In this document: one piece after another, positions 1 to 10,987 of the stretch
How positions within the stretch are numbered: the first letter of the stretch is position 1
Layout of the letters: each line of letters starts with the position of its first letter
NCBI GenBank assembly: GCA_029717555.1
Contig: JAMDHS010000058.1
Span: forward strand, 80,851-144,850
Source of the DNA: Peribolospora baueri
Taxonomy: Eukaryota; Basidiomycota; Peribolosporomycetes; Peribolosporales; Peribolosporaceae
Reading direction: 5' to 3'
DNA length: 64,000 nt
Notes under the pieces: generated by a model
Told to the model about the DNA's origin: nothing
Seen by the model: the letters and a program-made list of their open reading frames with translations, nothing else
Databases searched by the model: none
Made by a program: the position numbers and the translations under genes

Positions 1-3000
1 CGTGTATTCTGGCGTAAACGGAGACAGGATGAGGTACTCGGTCGTAGAGGGCACCGGGTACAAGCCGAGCAGATGGAAGATGAGGAATGTTGCCATGGCC
101 GCTGGTTTAAAAGAAAATGGAATGAAACGTCAGACCACCTCTGGGGGCATCATTCGCAATGTAACTTACCTTGATCGTCATTGCCTGGCAAGCCACCCGC
201 GGTGGTGCCAAAGTTGTCATAAACCACTTTGCGCGATTGCTTCACGCTGGAAAACGCCAAGGACACAATCAACGCGAGTGAGCTCCACATCCCAGGGAAA
301 AAAAGGAGGATACTAAAAATAAAAACGAGCGCACCTTGCCGTGGGATTGTTGGCATAGTGGAACATCACCGGGGTTTGGAAGGAAGGCTCGTTTCTGGAG
401 AGCGCCCCGATCCGAGTAAGTCGTGGTATCCGCAGAGATAGATGAATGGCGCACGGAACACTCACCCAGGATCGTAGTAGCCATTGTCCTGTAAATGTCG
501 CCGAGAGCGGAAGGGAGTCAGAGCGCAACAGTGGCCGGACGGTGTTGCGCAGCCGAGGACGGCGCTGCATGGGTGACACTCACGAAGAAATGGTGCAACC
601 GACGGACATATTCGGTCTTTCCACCCATGAGCTCCATCAAACCCGCAGAGTCGTGCGGTGCGAAAAACGTGTACCTGCAAATCAGGATTGCGGACGAAGG
701 CGCGTGAGGAGGATCAGTATCTTCTTGTCTTCAAGGGGGTCGTCGAACCCCACACCGGCGACGCCTCCCTCAGTCCGCACGATTCTATTTCCAGATGATC
801 AATGATGGGAAATGAAACGGCTTCTGTACGCACTCCCAGGAAGAAGCCTCATAGAAGCCAGTCACGGTCGCTTGCTGGAGAGAGCACGACCTGGTGCTGT
901 TGGTGTCCAGAGGCGAACAATCCTTTGGATTCTCATAATAATACGTCCCATTCGGGAGGCGCTTCTGGGCGCTGGCGACGAAAACGAGAAAGAAACAGAG
1001 GACGGCCAAGGTTAAGTACAGTACGTATTCGGTGTGCGCACCGAGCAAGGCCTTGGAAAACTCACAAGCCCTTGAAGCCGTCGCTTGTCACGCTCGGATC
1101 GAAGACGTTGCGGTACCACAGTGACCGGTTTGTGAAGAGCTGTGTGTCGTTTTCTTTGCCGAGGACGAATGCAACTGGGTAGAAGACGACGACGACGACG
1201 AAAGATCAGCAAACATAGAAAAGGGCCAGGAACGGTTAGGTTTCGAGAGACGACAAACCTTGACGAACGGCAAAATCGTTAAAGGCGTACTCCAACGTCC
1301 TCGACCCTTCGCGAGTCTGTCGACCGGTGCCGGCTGGGTCGAAGTATCCGAAGGCTAACGTGGACAACGAGACGATCATAGAACCGATCATAGATCATTC
1401 CACATGGTCAAGTCACACCACAAACAAAGGGGCTTGGCGCCACGACTTACCGACGTAGTGGTTGTCTACCCAGTTCCGAATCTGCCTTCCTCCAAAGTCC
1501 CACTCAGGCGGCTCCAAAGTCGCATCGCTGTACAAGGCATCATAGAGCTGACCCAAGTCAACGCCAAGGTCCTTGGCAAAAGGCCAATACTTGACGGCAA
1601 AGTCGGCAAGAATGTTCGTGCCATCGCTCCCGCCTTGGGTTAGTCCTGGGAGCTGGTTGGATCGGCATTCTGGGATTGCGCCCAAACGCCTGAAAGCGCA
1701 CGCACGCAGCGTCAATGACCTGTTTCAAGCCACCTCCGCAACCAGATGGCGTTCATACTCACCTCCAGCCGTCGACGTAATTATTCACAATGTCCGCAAA
1801 GTCATGGGCAGAAGTGAGGGACAAGAGAGGGTAAAAGGACCGGAAGGTGTCCCATCTTTGCTGCAAGCGAAGCGCGAGGACGCGACAGAGAGTCCGGTCA
1901 GTCACTCAGTCACTTTGACGAATCGCCGCCGACCGTACGTCCAAGGGTTAGTGACGGACTCACGAGCAGTAGAGCGAGTCGAAGAATGGCTGGTCGGTCG
2001 GGAAGGGCGCTTCGTCCGTGGCATTGTTTGGAGTTAGGAAAGACCTGTAGAAAGAGGAATAGAAGAGTTCGAGGACCTCCGGGTCGGTGTCGCGACTGTA
2101 TGCGCCGACGAGAAAGAAGAAAAAGGGCCCCGCCCCCGCGGCGTCAGACCTGACAAGGTAAAAGTCGAATCAGGCTTGACCGGCATGTTAGCCCACCTGA
2201 GCTCGATCCGACGAAGCTTCTTATTCCAGAGGGCCCGACTCTGCCATGCCAAGCTGTCCAGGTCCCAGTTGGGCACCTCTTCCTCCATATTCTGACAAGC
2301 CTTGTCGGCACTGTGAAAGCTGACTCCGACTCGGATGGTGATCTCCCAGTCTTTACCATTCGATGCTTTGGGAGCATTAGAAAAGGAGGCAAGGATGCCG
2401 GCTTGGACGGGCTGGCCGCCGACATAGTTTTCCGTCAGGTTGAAGGAGTTCTCGTTCTTGAGCTTCTGGTCCATTCCGAAACTGCGAGGACGTCGTCGAC
2501 TTTCAGTGGCCTGGCCTGTATGAAAAGTTCATTTGTGGAGCCGCGCCGTGAACAGGACTCAACTTGTCACCAGCCCAGACGCCCGTCTCGTGGAGGGTCT
2601 GCTTGCCATTGTTCAGCAGGTCCATGCACACGTGAGCTTCGTAGCGCTCCAAGCCCGAACCGAAAGAGGGTACGAAACGCCCGCTGGCCTTGAGCCTTCC
2701 GGCGTTTCTGTCAAACGTCATGTTACCCCCTTTCCACGAGCTCGGAAGGTCGTTCGTGATGTCGAGGATGAGGAAAGGCTGGAGGTAAAAGGGAAAACAA
2801 AAGAAGTAATTGAGGAGCCGTCCATTTTAGCGGACCACAACGTCCGGGAGTTGCGCACCTTGCTACCCGTCTCCTTGAGCAAGCTCTCAGGGAAAGTAAA
2901 GCGCTCCAGGCCGGCACGCCTCGTGGACGACATCTCCATCTTGATTCCATTCTCGAGCGTGCTAGTGAAATAGCCGGGCGAGGCTGTATGCGACGGGTGA

Positions 3001-4463
3001 ATCGGTCAGGCGGGGATACGCTGCAGTTCATAGACGAGGAGAGCATAATCGCACCAAAGTCGGTGTTGTTCTTGCGATACAGGAGCCGATCCTCCAAGGT
3101 GACGGCGCAGAGGTCAAAGTTGCCGCCGGGGCACACCTGAGGGAAGACGGGGAAGTTACCGTACGAGCCTAGGCAAGTGAAGGGGCGAGGGAGAGCGGGG
3201 TAGGTTTGATGAACATGATACACGCCGAAAAATGTAAGAATGGAATGTTGACGCCCAATGACCCACCCGTAGAAGCGCCTGTGCCGCTGTCGTGCAGGGG
3301 GCTCACGCCCCAAACCTGCGACGCAGGATCCACTATTGTACATACAGTAGGAAAAGAAAGGAGGTAAGCGCGAGATGTGGCCAGTGGGAGACCGAGCTGA
3401 GAAGGCCTCGTCTGGCCTTACGAACATATATATCCGGCCGGTGCATATCCTGGCGAGCGGAGATAAGAGGGGGAGGCAATAGGCAATCGGTCAGGCTCCG
3501 CGGAGGGAGGGGTCGGACCCTCTGTGCGCACCAGTCATGTCAAGACCGAACTGGTGTTGGTATAGGAAGAAGAGGAAGCGTTGATGCGTAAGCGAACGTG
3601 ACGGAAAGACGGCAGGGCGGTCCTTGAGAGTGAAGGCGGTAGAACGGCTACACACCTTTGCCATAGAAAAGGGGACGGCGGAACCGGGAAAGACGTCTCC
3701 GTAGTTATCAGTGCCGATGAACTGGCGTCATCGAAGCAGGAGAGATGGAAAGAACACAGAATGAGGGCTAGTGCAGCTGACGCGGAGTGAAGAGGAGATC
3801 AATGGCGTACTGTGTTGACGAAGGCTGGAGGCGCGAAATGCGAGTGGTGATCACATCAAGGAGGCGCTCGTGAATCTCTCGTGCTAATAGCCGTTCGGGT
3901 CGACGAGCAAGCAAACGATAACAGAAGGACCGCTCACCTGCGTAATCGCCGTCAGAGACGTTGCGGGGACTCGGAGCGGGTGCACTGGGTGGCTGCGAGG
4001 GCGGCGGAGCGCGTTTGGCCGCATCGTGGGCGGGAGTGAGGAGGCCGTGGCGGCCTTTGTGACGCTTGTGCCTCGCCGCTCCGGTGGTAGCGTTGAGGGA
4101 TGTGGCCTGGGTGGTGGCATTGGAGTGCGCTCGTGCCTTCCACGTTGCGATGGCTTCCTTGATCCCTTTCTTCAGGCTCGGATCGAGAGTGATAGCATCG
4201 TGCTTGCCCGAGTGGTCACCGTGGGGATGGAAGTGCTTGAGGCGGAGAGGCTTTCCAGGAGACGGGTTGTGCTTCGAGACGGGACGAAAGACGGCTTCCT
4301 GGACGGAGGAGACCGTGTCTGAGAGGACGGAGCGAACAAGAGCGAGTTCGTGCTCGGACAGACCGGTGAGCGAGTTGGAGCGCACGCGAGGCGCGGTGAG
4401 CAGGGCGAGGAGGATGGAGAGGAGGAAAGGAGCGTGAAGCATGGAAGGGAGCGTGAGGGCCAT
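1..4463 (-). CDS. GH92 alpha-mannosidase, secreted, 3' end outside the window
   Basis: Family 92 glycosyl hydrolases are Ca-dependent exo-alpha-mannosidases acting on N-glycans or mannoproteins. Motifs appear in family order on the minus strand across about ten exons: FIGTDNYGDVFPGSAVPF (about 3660-3721), LHDSGTGA (about 3275), GNFPVFPQVCPGGNF (about 3150), PGYFTSTLENGIKMEMSSTR (about 2920-2975), an RVGVSF stretch (about 2330), PGLTQGGSDG and ILADF (about 1600-1650), GFYEASSWE (about 820), FFAPHDSAGLMELMGG (about 620-660), NEPSFQTPVMFHY (about 365-395), GLPGNDDQG with the acidic residues expected at the active site (about 180-200), and LGLYPVPSTTEYL (about 40-80). The chosen start at 4463 (context gtcaagATGG) opens a hydrophobic signal peptide followed by a low-complexity His/Lys-rich N-terminal extension of about 150 residues. 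The obvious donor at 3938 and acceptor at 3722 leave a one-base phase mismatch, so either a small exon is missed there or the extension is mis-modelled. The last exons lie beyond base 1. Family call is very secure; 5' structure is not. Confidence 0.88.
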
Positions 4464-5248
4464 CTTGACGGACCCCAGTGGGGGAGGAGGGAGAAGAAGA
4501 TGGAGGTGAGCAGGAAGAAGGCAACCGTCGCCCGAGCTGGCCCGACGAGGGTTGAAATGAGAAGGCAGGCAGGAGGCAGGCATGAAGGAGCCAAGGGCGT
4601 CGTCCGAGGCGGACACACATGATGAGGTGCATACTATACTCGCTGATCGTCGTCGCACGTACAACCCAGTCAGTCTACCACCTGCCGGCGTCGGGAGTGG
4701 TGGGAGCGCCGTGCCGAGTCAGTCGGTCCGTCGTCCATCGCATGCGAAGGTCTGTAATAAGCCTTCGCCTACTCCTCCGCCTCGACTCGGCACTGAGTCT
4801 GAGCGGAGGAGGACAGTCCAGCAACATCCTCCCTCGTACACGTCTGTGGACAATGAGCGGATGAGGAACGAGAAAGAAGATCGACGCTGCATGCGCTCGG
4901 CTCAGCGCTCCGGCCGCCGGCATAAGACGCGCACCAACCTGCACGCGCCGGCCAGCAGCCTAATTATTAAGTCAGCTGAGCGGACGTTTGGGCACCACTC
5001 GGCCGTATTTTTCTTCTCTCCTACGTGGTGTCACTGCATCTTGTCGAGTCGATTGCTCATCGTGATTTTTCCGGTCACTAGCCTCGGCCTTTGTCAACAG
5101 TCTGCCTCTCTCACCATCCTGGAGACACTTGTTTACTTATGGATCGCCCTCAGTGGCTCAGTGGAGTAACAGACAGGTCTCGAAGAGCAGCAGATAGATG
5201 GGGAGGGAGGCGAGGCGCTTCGCCCACGCGCATGGCGTACAGCCACTA
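4464..5248. other. Intergenic: GH92 upstream region and DSBA-like gene 3' flank
   Basis: No coding region is supported in these 785 bases. Open frames here are short and have no recognisable motif. The part next to 4463 should hold the mannosidase promoter; the part next to 5249 is the 3' flank of the thioredoxin-fold gene. Confidence 0.5.
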
Positions 5249-6523
5249 CTACGCGGTTATTTTGGAGGACAGGTACTCCTCCCACTCCTTCTTGCCAAAG
5301 CTGCTCGACACGGACGGGTCGAGGATGCCGTCGAAGACTTTTTGACGACAAGGGAAGGGGGCGGGAGCGGGAAATGGACCGGTGGCGGCGAGAAAGAGAA
5401 CGCAAAGTCCCAGTCTGGTCAGCGAGAGGGTTGTGGTGAAAGGGCGAGGAAGAGGGTACTCACGGACGGAAGGAGTGACGTGCCAGCTCTGCGATCGCGC
5501 AAGCACAAGCGAGAAGACGGAGTCGAAGAGAAGGAAGGAAGATAAGACAAGCCAGAACGAGCCAGAAAGAAACACGAGCGCGCGCCCGTCGCAGCCCAGC
5601 CCCGTAGAAAACAGAGCTTACCTGCTGGCGTCCGAGCTTGACCTGTATGTAGATCGGGGAGGCACCAAAGCGACAACGTAACGAGGCGACATCGAGAGAT
5701 CAAATCAGTACGAGTCCCTTCCGAAGAGGCGCGCACGGCAAACCAGCGGCGGAAGTCGCTCTACAGCTCGACCCTCCGTCCGAGTCGACACTCACGCAGT
5801 ACTTGAGCTCGGGCACGACCTTGCTCCCCGTGTTCCCCTGGGCGCCCACCTGCGTCAGCTCAGCGATATCCTTCTTGCCCGCCTTCAATCCCGCCTTTCC
5901 CTTGCCATCGCCCACAGTCGCGTAGGTGAGATCGACGAGCTGCTGGCGGATCTGATCAAGCGTGAGGTTCCTACTGGGAGCGTCGAACCACTTGGTCTGC
6001 TCCTTCATCAGCTCGAGGCTGACAGCGTAGAACGGGTTCGTGTCCGGGTCCGCGAGATCCGTCGCGGAGCGCTCCGTCGCCGCCAGCCTGGCGACGGCCA
6101 GCGCGGTCTCGTGCAAGAGCGGAGAGGTGGCGTGCCAGCTCTGCGGATAGGGCCTGATGATCACCTTGAGCTTGGACGCGTACGTGCCCTTAAGGAGGGG
6201 CTTGACGTGCGTGTCAAAGCCCAAAAGCAGCTTCGCTGAGAAGGGGCAGAGGTAATCGAGTACGAGCTTTTTTTTTTCAGGTAGACAAGGGAAGGGCAAA
6301 GCATAAGATAGCGCCAGATCAGTCCCTCGTTTCCCCTGTCGGCATCACCTCTGAGCCTGATCCGCCATCGGCAGCCTAACGCTGTCACGTCGCCGACAAG
6401 GCGCAAGCGTTCTTTGGCTACTGCCGATGAAGTCCCTATCAGGGACTGACTACTGACCTCGAGCGTGTGAGGCGCGTCCGCCTTTCCAAGCCTGAGCGCA
6501 GCGAGATTGGGTGGGAGAGCCAT
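5249..6523 (-). CDS. DSBA/thioredoxin-fold protein
   Basis: The protein starts MALPPNLAALRLGKADAPH at 6523, a good start in context gtgaacATGG. It continues after an intron whose acceptor follows a run of A, giving LVLDYLCPFSAKLLLGFDTH. This is the N-terminal beta-alpha unit of a DSBA-like thioredoxin fold, with CPFS where a CxxC pair could sit, so only one cysteine of the classical redox pair is present. The long helical insertion with WHATSPLLHETALAVARLA is on one exon ending about 5797. Three short exons then give VKLGRQQ, SWHVTPSV (the cis-Pro loop expected in this fold) and LFDGILDPSVSSSFGKKEW, ending at a TAG at 5249-5251. Homologous fungal proteins are annotated only as thioredoxin-like fold proteins. 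Redox or isomerase activity is inference and may be absent. No signal peptide is seen, so a cytosolic location is likely. Confidence 0.75.
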
Positions 6524-7009
6524 GTTCACGGTTTTCGTCAGTATGTGTGTGCAGGGGTTATGAAAGACACTCGATGGACGTCGCCAGCAAAGGTGGACAC
6601 TTCGAGACAAGGTCGCGCGGGAGTTGACGTCGTCCCGGACGCTTACGTGAGGAAGGATCACTTGGATTGTCACATAGGGGTCGCTCCCGGAGCGCTCCTT
6701 ATACACTCGTGAGGGGTCTAGCCCTCGAATGCGGAAGAGACAGAGAGGGGCGCAAGGGTCTGAGAATGAGGAATGCTCTAGGTCCCTCTACGAGGGGAGA
6801 CGGACACGAGCAGAGATGACCGGACCAGTAGACTAGAATCCCACAATTCCGTCAGCGTAGCGGGAACAAACGATTCGCAAGATAAATCCTTTCAGGTGTT
6901 CACACTCCCGATCCCAGAGTCCGTTCTCAAAATTGAGCGGCGGCGGCGGAGATTACTTATTGTACGGTACAGTACGTCCTCTCCCAACCCGCACCCCGTC
7001 AGCCTCTTA
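6524..7009. other. Intergenic: DSBA-like promoter and MGM101 3' flank
   Basis: No gene is supported in these 486 bases between two minus-strand genes. It presumably contains the promoter of the thioredoxin-fold gene and the MGM101 terminator. Confidence 0.5.
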
Positions 7010-8346
7010 TCACGTCTCTTTGTAAGGGTATTCAAATTTGTCTGTGTCCTTGCGTCGCCAGAGCTTCCGCCTGCGGTGCACAGACGAGGATGGGAATGTT
7101 ACGGTAAGACCAACCAGCAACCCAAAGAGAAATCTGCATGGACGCCAGAAGGACGGACGGAACGCACTTCTTCTTCGTGGGAATGTGCTCAACGAACAGC
7201 TCAACACAGTGCTTCGCCTTGAACTCTCGAATGAAGCGAGGGTCCCTGGACGGCGCATTTACGAAGGCGCCGATGAAACAGAAAAAATATGGATCGGGAA
7301 AAGCTAAATCAGCTCTGCTCATGCGTCCGCAAAATTTCAAGAGGGAGCGGAAGGGAAAACGGAGGCGAAAAGCGAACACTCACCACAGTTCGCTAGCGAT
7401 GCCCAAGTCTTTACAGCATCGCATGAGCGCGTTGCTCTTGGCTCCCTCAGTGGCAGTTGCAATGCCAGAAGGATCAAAGTACTCCTGCTCTCCTCGAGCA
7501 GTCGACACGAACCTGACCGGGCAGGTCAAATGAAGTGAGAGAAAGTCGAAGTAGGGCAAGTCCAGGGCGAGTCTGTCACTCTCGACTCTGATCATCCCAA
7601 ATGGTACAGCCGGCGCCTGATGAGAAGCACTCACCTTCCCAAGCAGACCAAGGCATACTCCCTGCTGACAATCTTCAGGCCAACGTTGGTTTCCCCTCGA
7701 GGTGCGAGTCCCCACCCACCCGGACCGAAGGCGCGGTTCAGGATCCGACGATACTTAATTTCAGGGAGGTAGATGAGACCGTCTGATGTGCGAGCACGCA
7801 GATCAAAAAACGGAGGAAAGGGACATCAGTGGATATGGACAGAGCTAGAGAAACTAAAATTTCGGCTGAAAAGGGCGGAGGCTCACCAGGCTTGATCTCA
7901 ATGTCCCTCGTCTCCACCGGCGCCAGGAGGATGTCCACGATCCTCTGCTCGAACGGAATAGTGCTCATGCCATAGAAGCTCGTCGCCCAATTGCCATCAA
8001 CGGCACCGACACCATTTTTGGGAGGCGGAGCAGAAGGCAGAGGCACTGGGTCGACCGCCTGCGCTCGTGCTTCAGAAGGAAAACCAGAGGGAAGAGGATC
8101 GAGGTCCGAGTTGCCGGTCTGGGGGTGATTGTTCACCTGAGGGGACTGACCGGGCGCTTGCGTTGTCGCAGAAAGTTTCGCACCTCCAGTCTGAGTGGAA
8201 GGCGAAAAACCATTGGGCTTCGATGAGGACGCGGAAGGCGGGGAGGTGGCGAAACGTTTTGGCGCCGTAGATAGGGACCGAGGCGCTGCTAGTTGCGGTA
8301 GGGAGCGCGTCAAAGGCGACAGGGCGCCCATGAAGCGGAATGCCAT
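7010..8346 (-). CDS. MGM101: Mitochondrial genome maintenance protein Mgm101
   Basis: Mgm101 is a Rad52-like single-strand annealing protein of the mitochondrial nucleoid, needed for mtDNA repair and retention. The first exon begins [19 protein letters not shown], a basic, serine-rich mitochondrial presequence, followed by a disordered Ser/Pro linker. It then reads [20 protein letters not shown] and DIEIKP. The next exon gives [20 protein letters not shown] and GWGLAPRGE (about 7660-7780). Following exons give [39 protein letters not shown] and [19 protein letters not shown]. The final splice joins TKKK to [19 protein letters not shown], the typical C-terminus, ending at 7010. The conserved core is complete, and the gene looks intact. 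Its start lies 298 bp from the divergent RPF1 start, so the two probably share a promoter region. Confidence 0.95.
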
Positions 8347-8644
8347 GGCTGCTGAGGTCGACTCGGCGCAAATGCGTGTTACTCTTCGGCGAGATGCTGA
8401 GAAATATTGCGTCTGTGAGAAGAAGGTCGGCAGTGGAGAATACGTTGCCACCCAGAACCAACGGCGTATAACGAAGAAGTCAGCTCTGAGAATCCCTAAC
8501 CGGGTGCTGGTGATCATCGACGTATCGGAGAAGCGCGGGTGGGAGCGGTGGGAGCCGCATCGCCGCAGCTTTCTACGACGACCCTCTCAAGCTGCTTGCC
8601 CATCCAAAATTCGTCACGATTTCAGTTTATCGACCACCCAAGAA
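8347..8644. promoter_or_regulatory. Shared divergent promoter region, MGM101/RPF1
   Basis: These 298 bases separate two outward-facing start codons (MGM101 on minus at 8346, RPF1 on plus at 8645). No specific factor site is claimed. Promoter function is inferred from position only. Confidence 0.5.
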
Positions 8645-10789
8645 ATGGCCCCTCTAGCGTCATCTTCCGGCTCTACGAGCCACATAAAAAACAAGGCTAA
8701 GCGCGAAGAAATCCATAACAAGCGAAAGGCGGAAAAGGCCCAGGAGAAGCTGAAGAGGAGAGTCGAGAGAGCGGAGCGGGAGGCGAAGGATCCCGAGGCT
8801 AAGAAGGTGAGTGAGGGGTGAGATGAGCAGAGAGAGGCAGACCAAAAGCGTCGTTCAAAGAAGCGAGAGGAGGGAAGAAGAGAGTAGCAGGGCCAAAGTT
8901 ACTTTGGATAGGCACACATCGACAGCCTTTCGGCTCGACCGGGTTAAGGCGGTATGGCAAGTCGACGGCCTCTTTGCTGACCCTGACTTGTGCTACCACT
9001 TTCTTTTCCATCAGGCACGGCTTGCTGCTAACGTTCCTCAGACGATTGAGAATACTCGTGAATACAACCCCTCTATCATCTCAGCGCCTAACACCCACGA
9101 CGGACCCGGCCCCTCAGCGTCGGATCCCTCCACGTCATCTTCGACCTCCATTCCCGCGCCTCCTCTCCCGCCCATCACCATCGCTCGCCCACCGCTTTCC
9201 TCTCCACACGAAGCACCTCGCCTGCTCATTACTACCGGACTACCCTCCTCTTCGCTTAGTCCTCATCTTGAAAGCCTGAATGCCAGGAGCCATCCGGCGA
9301 AGAGGACGAGGGACTTCATTGACGAGCTGCTAGCCGTCTTCCCTGGTGCTGAGTATCGGGACCGGGCGAAGGCAAAGGGGAGAGGCATAGGTGTAATTAG
9401 CGGATGGGCAAGGGATAGGGGATATGCGGCTATGGTGGTTGTGGGCGAGGACAAGAAGGTGCCAGGTGAGCCCTGCTTTTTGTCGCCTTCGGCAGCATCT
9501 TGTAGGTGTATCGAGCTCGTTCTGACTCTCCGTCCCAAATTCATCACTGTCGGTCTTCAGTCTCATTGACCATTATCAATCTTCCCGAGGGTCCGACGTC
9601 TCACTTCCGTCTAACGTCCGTCGCTCTCGGAACGGAGATCGCCGTGAGTCTTGTTCGCCGGTTCAGGCTGGCGTTTTCGAAATTTTATGCTATGCGACCC
9701 TTCCGAGCTGATCAAAATGCTTCCCTTCGCTCTTTTGGCTTCTCTTTGTCAATTCGATCACACTCAACTCGATCAATCCAGGGACACGCAACATCAACGT
9801 CCCATACCCCGGAGCTTATCCTGAACAACTTCACCACAACCCTCGGCCACACCGTTGGCGGCGTCTTCCAAAGCCTCTTCCCTCCCATGCCTGAGTTTGT
9901 GGGTAGGCAGGCCGTCACGTTGCACGTTCAGCGGGATTTCATCTTCTTTCGACGACACCGGTGAGTGGTCGGATACTCTTTCGCTCTAATACCGTTCGGT
10001 CTACGTTTTCCACATGATCTGCCCGCCTCGCGCTGATGCCGTCCCTCCTCGCCTAAAAATAAACATGTGCAACGTAAGATACATGTTCAAGTCGCCGACA
10101 AAAACCGCCTTGCAAGAGATCGGCCCTCGTTTCACGCTCAAGCTGTGCTCGCTCAAGAAGGGCCTTCCGAAAGGCGCCGGCCCTGGTTCTGCGCCCGCGT
10201 CTACATCTGCGGGAGCTGACAATGGCGAACTGGGTCCTTCTGGTACTCAGGATGGGGAGCGAGCCGACTTGGATGTCGAGAATTTGGACAGAGAGGATCA
10301 AGGACACGCTGCTGAGGGCGGATATGGAACAGGAGAGCTGGACGACGAGGACGACGGGGACGAAGAGCGAGCGGCCGAAGCGGAGGCGGAGGCTGAAGCA
10401 GCCGCGACCGTAGCCGCACAAGGAACGCCGTCCAAGGTGACGGCCGATGGCAGCGAACGAGGGAAAGCAAAAGCGAAGGGGAATAAAGCTGTGGAAAAGC
10501 GCAAGAGGGAGGAAGAGGAGGAGCAGGGGTATGAGTTCATTTGGAAGGTGAGTTGGCGCATGCACTCTACTCTTATATCGTTTGGCTTCGTTTTGTGCAC
10601 TGAGATAGAGGTAGGAAGAGGCAAGGAAGGAAAGGCAGAACTCGCTCATTTTGTGAAATGACACAACTTCTGACGGCTGATTTTGCTCCTTCCTGTTCCT
10701 CACCCTTGTGATCTCCGGTCTCTCTTCGACCGCTTGTGTCTCACGCACAGCCTAAAATGGGCGTCTCCCGACGCAATTTTTACCTGTGA
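8645..10789 (+). CDS. RPF1: Ribosome production factor 1 (Brix domain)
   Basis: Rpf1 is a nucleolar Brix-domain protein needed for 60S subunit maturation. Exon 1 (8645-8806) encodes an N-terminus ending in the basic stretch KAKREEIHNKRKAEKAQEKL. Exon 2 (from 9015) gives ANVPQTIENTREYNP, the family landmark before the Brix domain, then LLITTGLPSS and a long FIDELLAVFPGAEYRDR stretch. Later exons give NLPEGPTSHFRLTSVALG, then an exon with LGHTVGGVFQSLFPP and GRQAVTLHVQRDFIFFRRHR, and an exon with FKSPTKTALQEIGPRFTLKL. An acidic/basic insert (about 10190-10530) precedes EFIWK. The last exon (10751-10789) encodes PKMGVSRRNFYL, which fits the family ending. The acidic insert between the Brix core and the C-terminal tail is longer than in yeast. 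The start was chosen as the first ATG in frame with the basic N-terminus. Confidence 0.95.
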
Positions 10790-10987
10790 ACGCCTTTCTT
10801 TTCTCTCGCGTATCGAGTTATCCTTGCCGTACGATGGACGCGCTTCCCTGCATATCGCACTTGTTTCGTTCGTTGGCCTTTACAGCCTAGATAGCTAAGG
10901 TTTACATGGGTCACCAAAAAAATTTCTGCATCGGAATGTTACTGGTTTTACCTGACTACGTCAAATCGCACGGGCGACGCCGAACGA

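Noticed and set aside
10612-10750. Extra coding exon within the last RPF1 intron
   Set aside because: The EFIWK to PKMGVSRRNFYL junction already fits the family ending; the intervening open frame has no motif.
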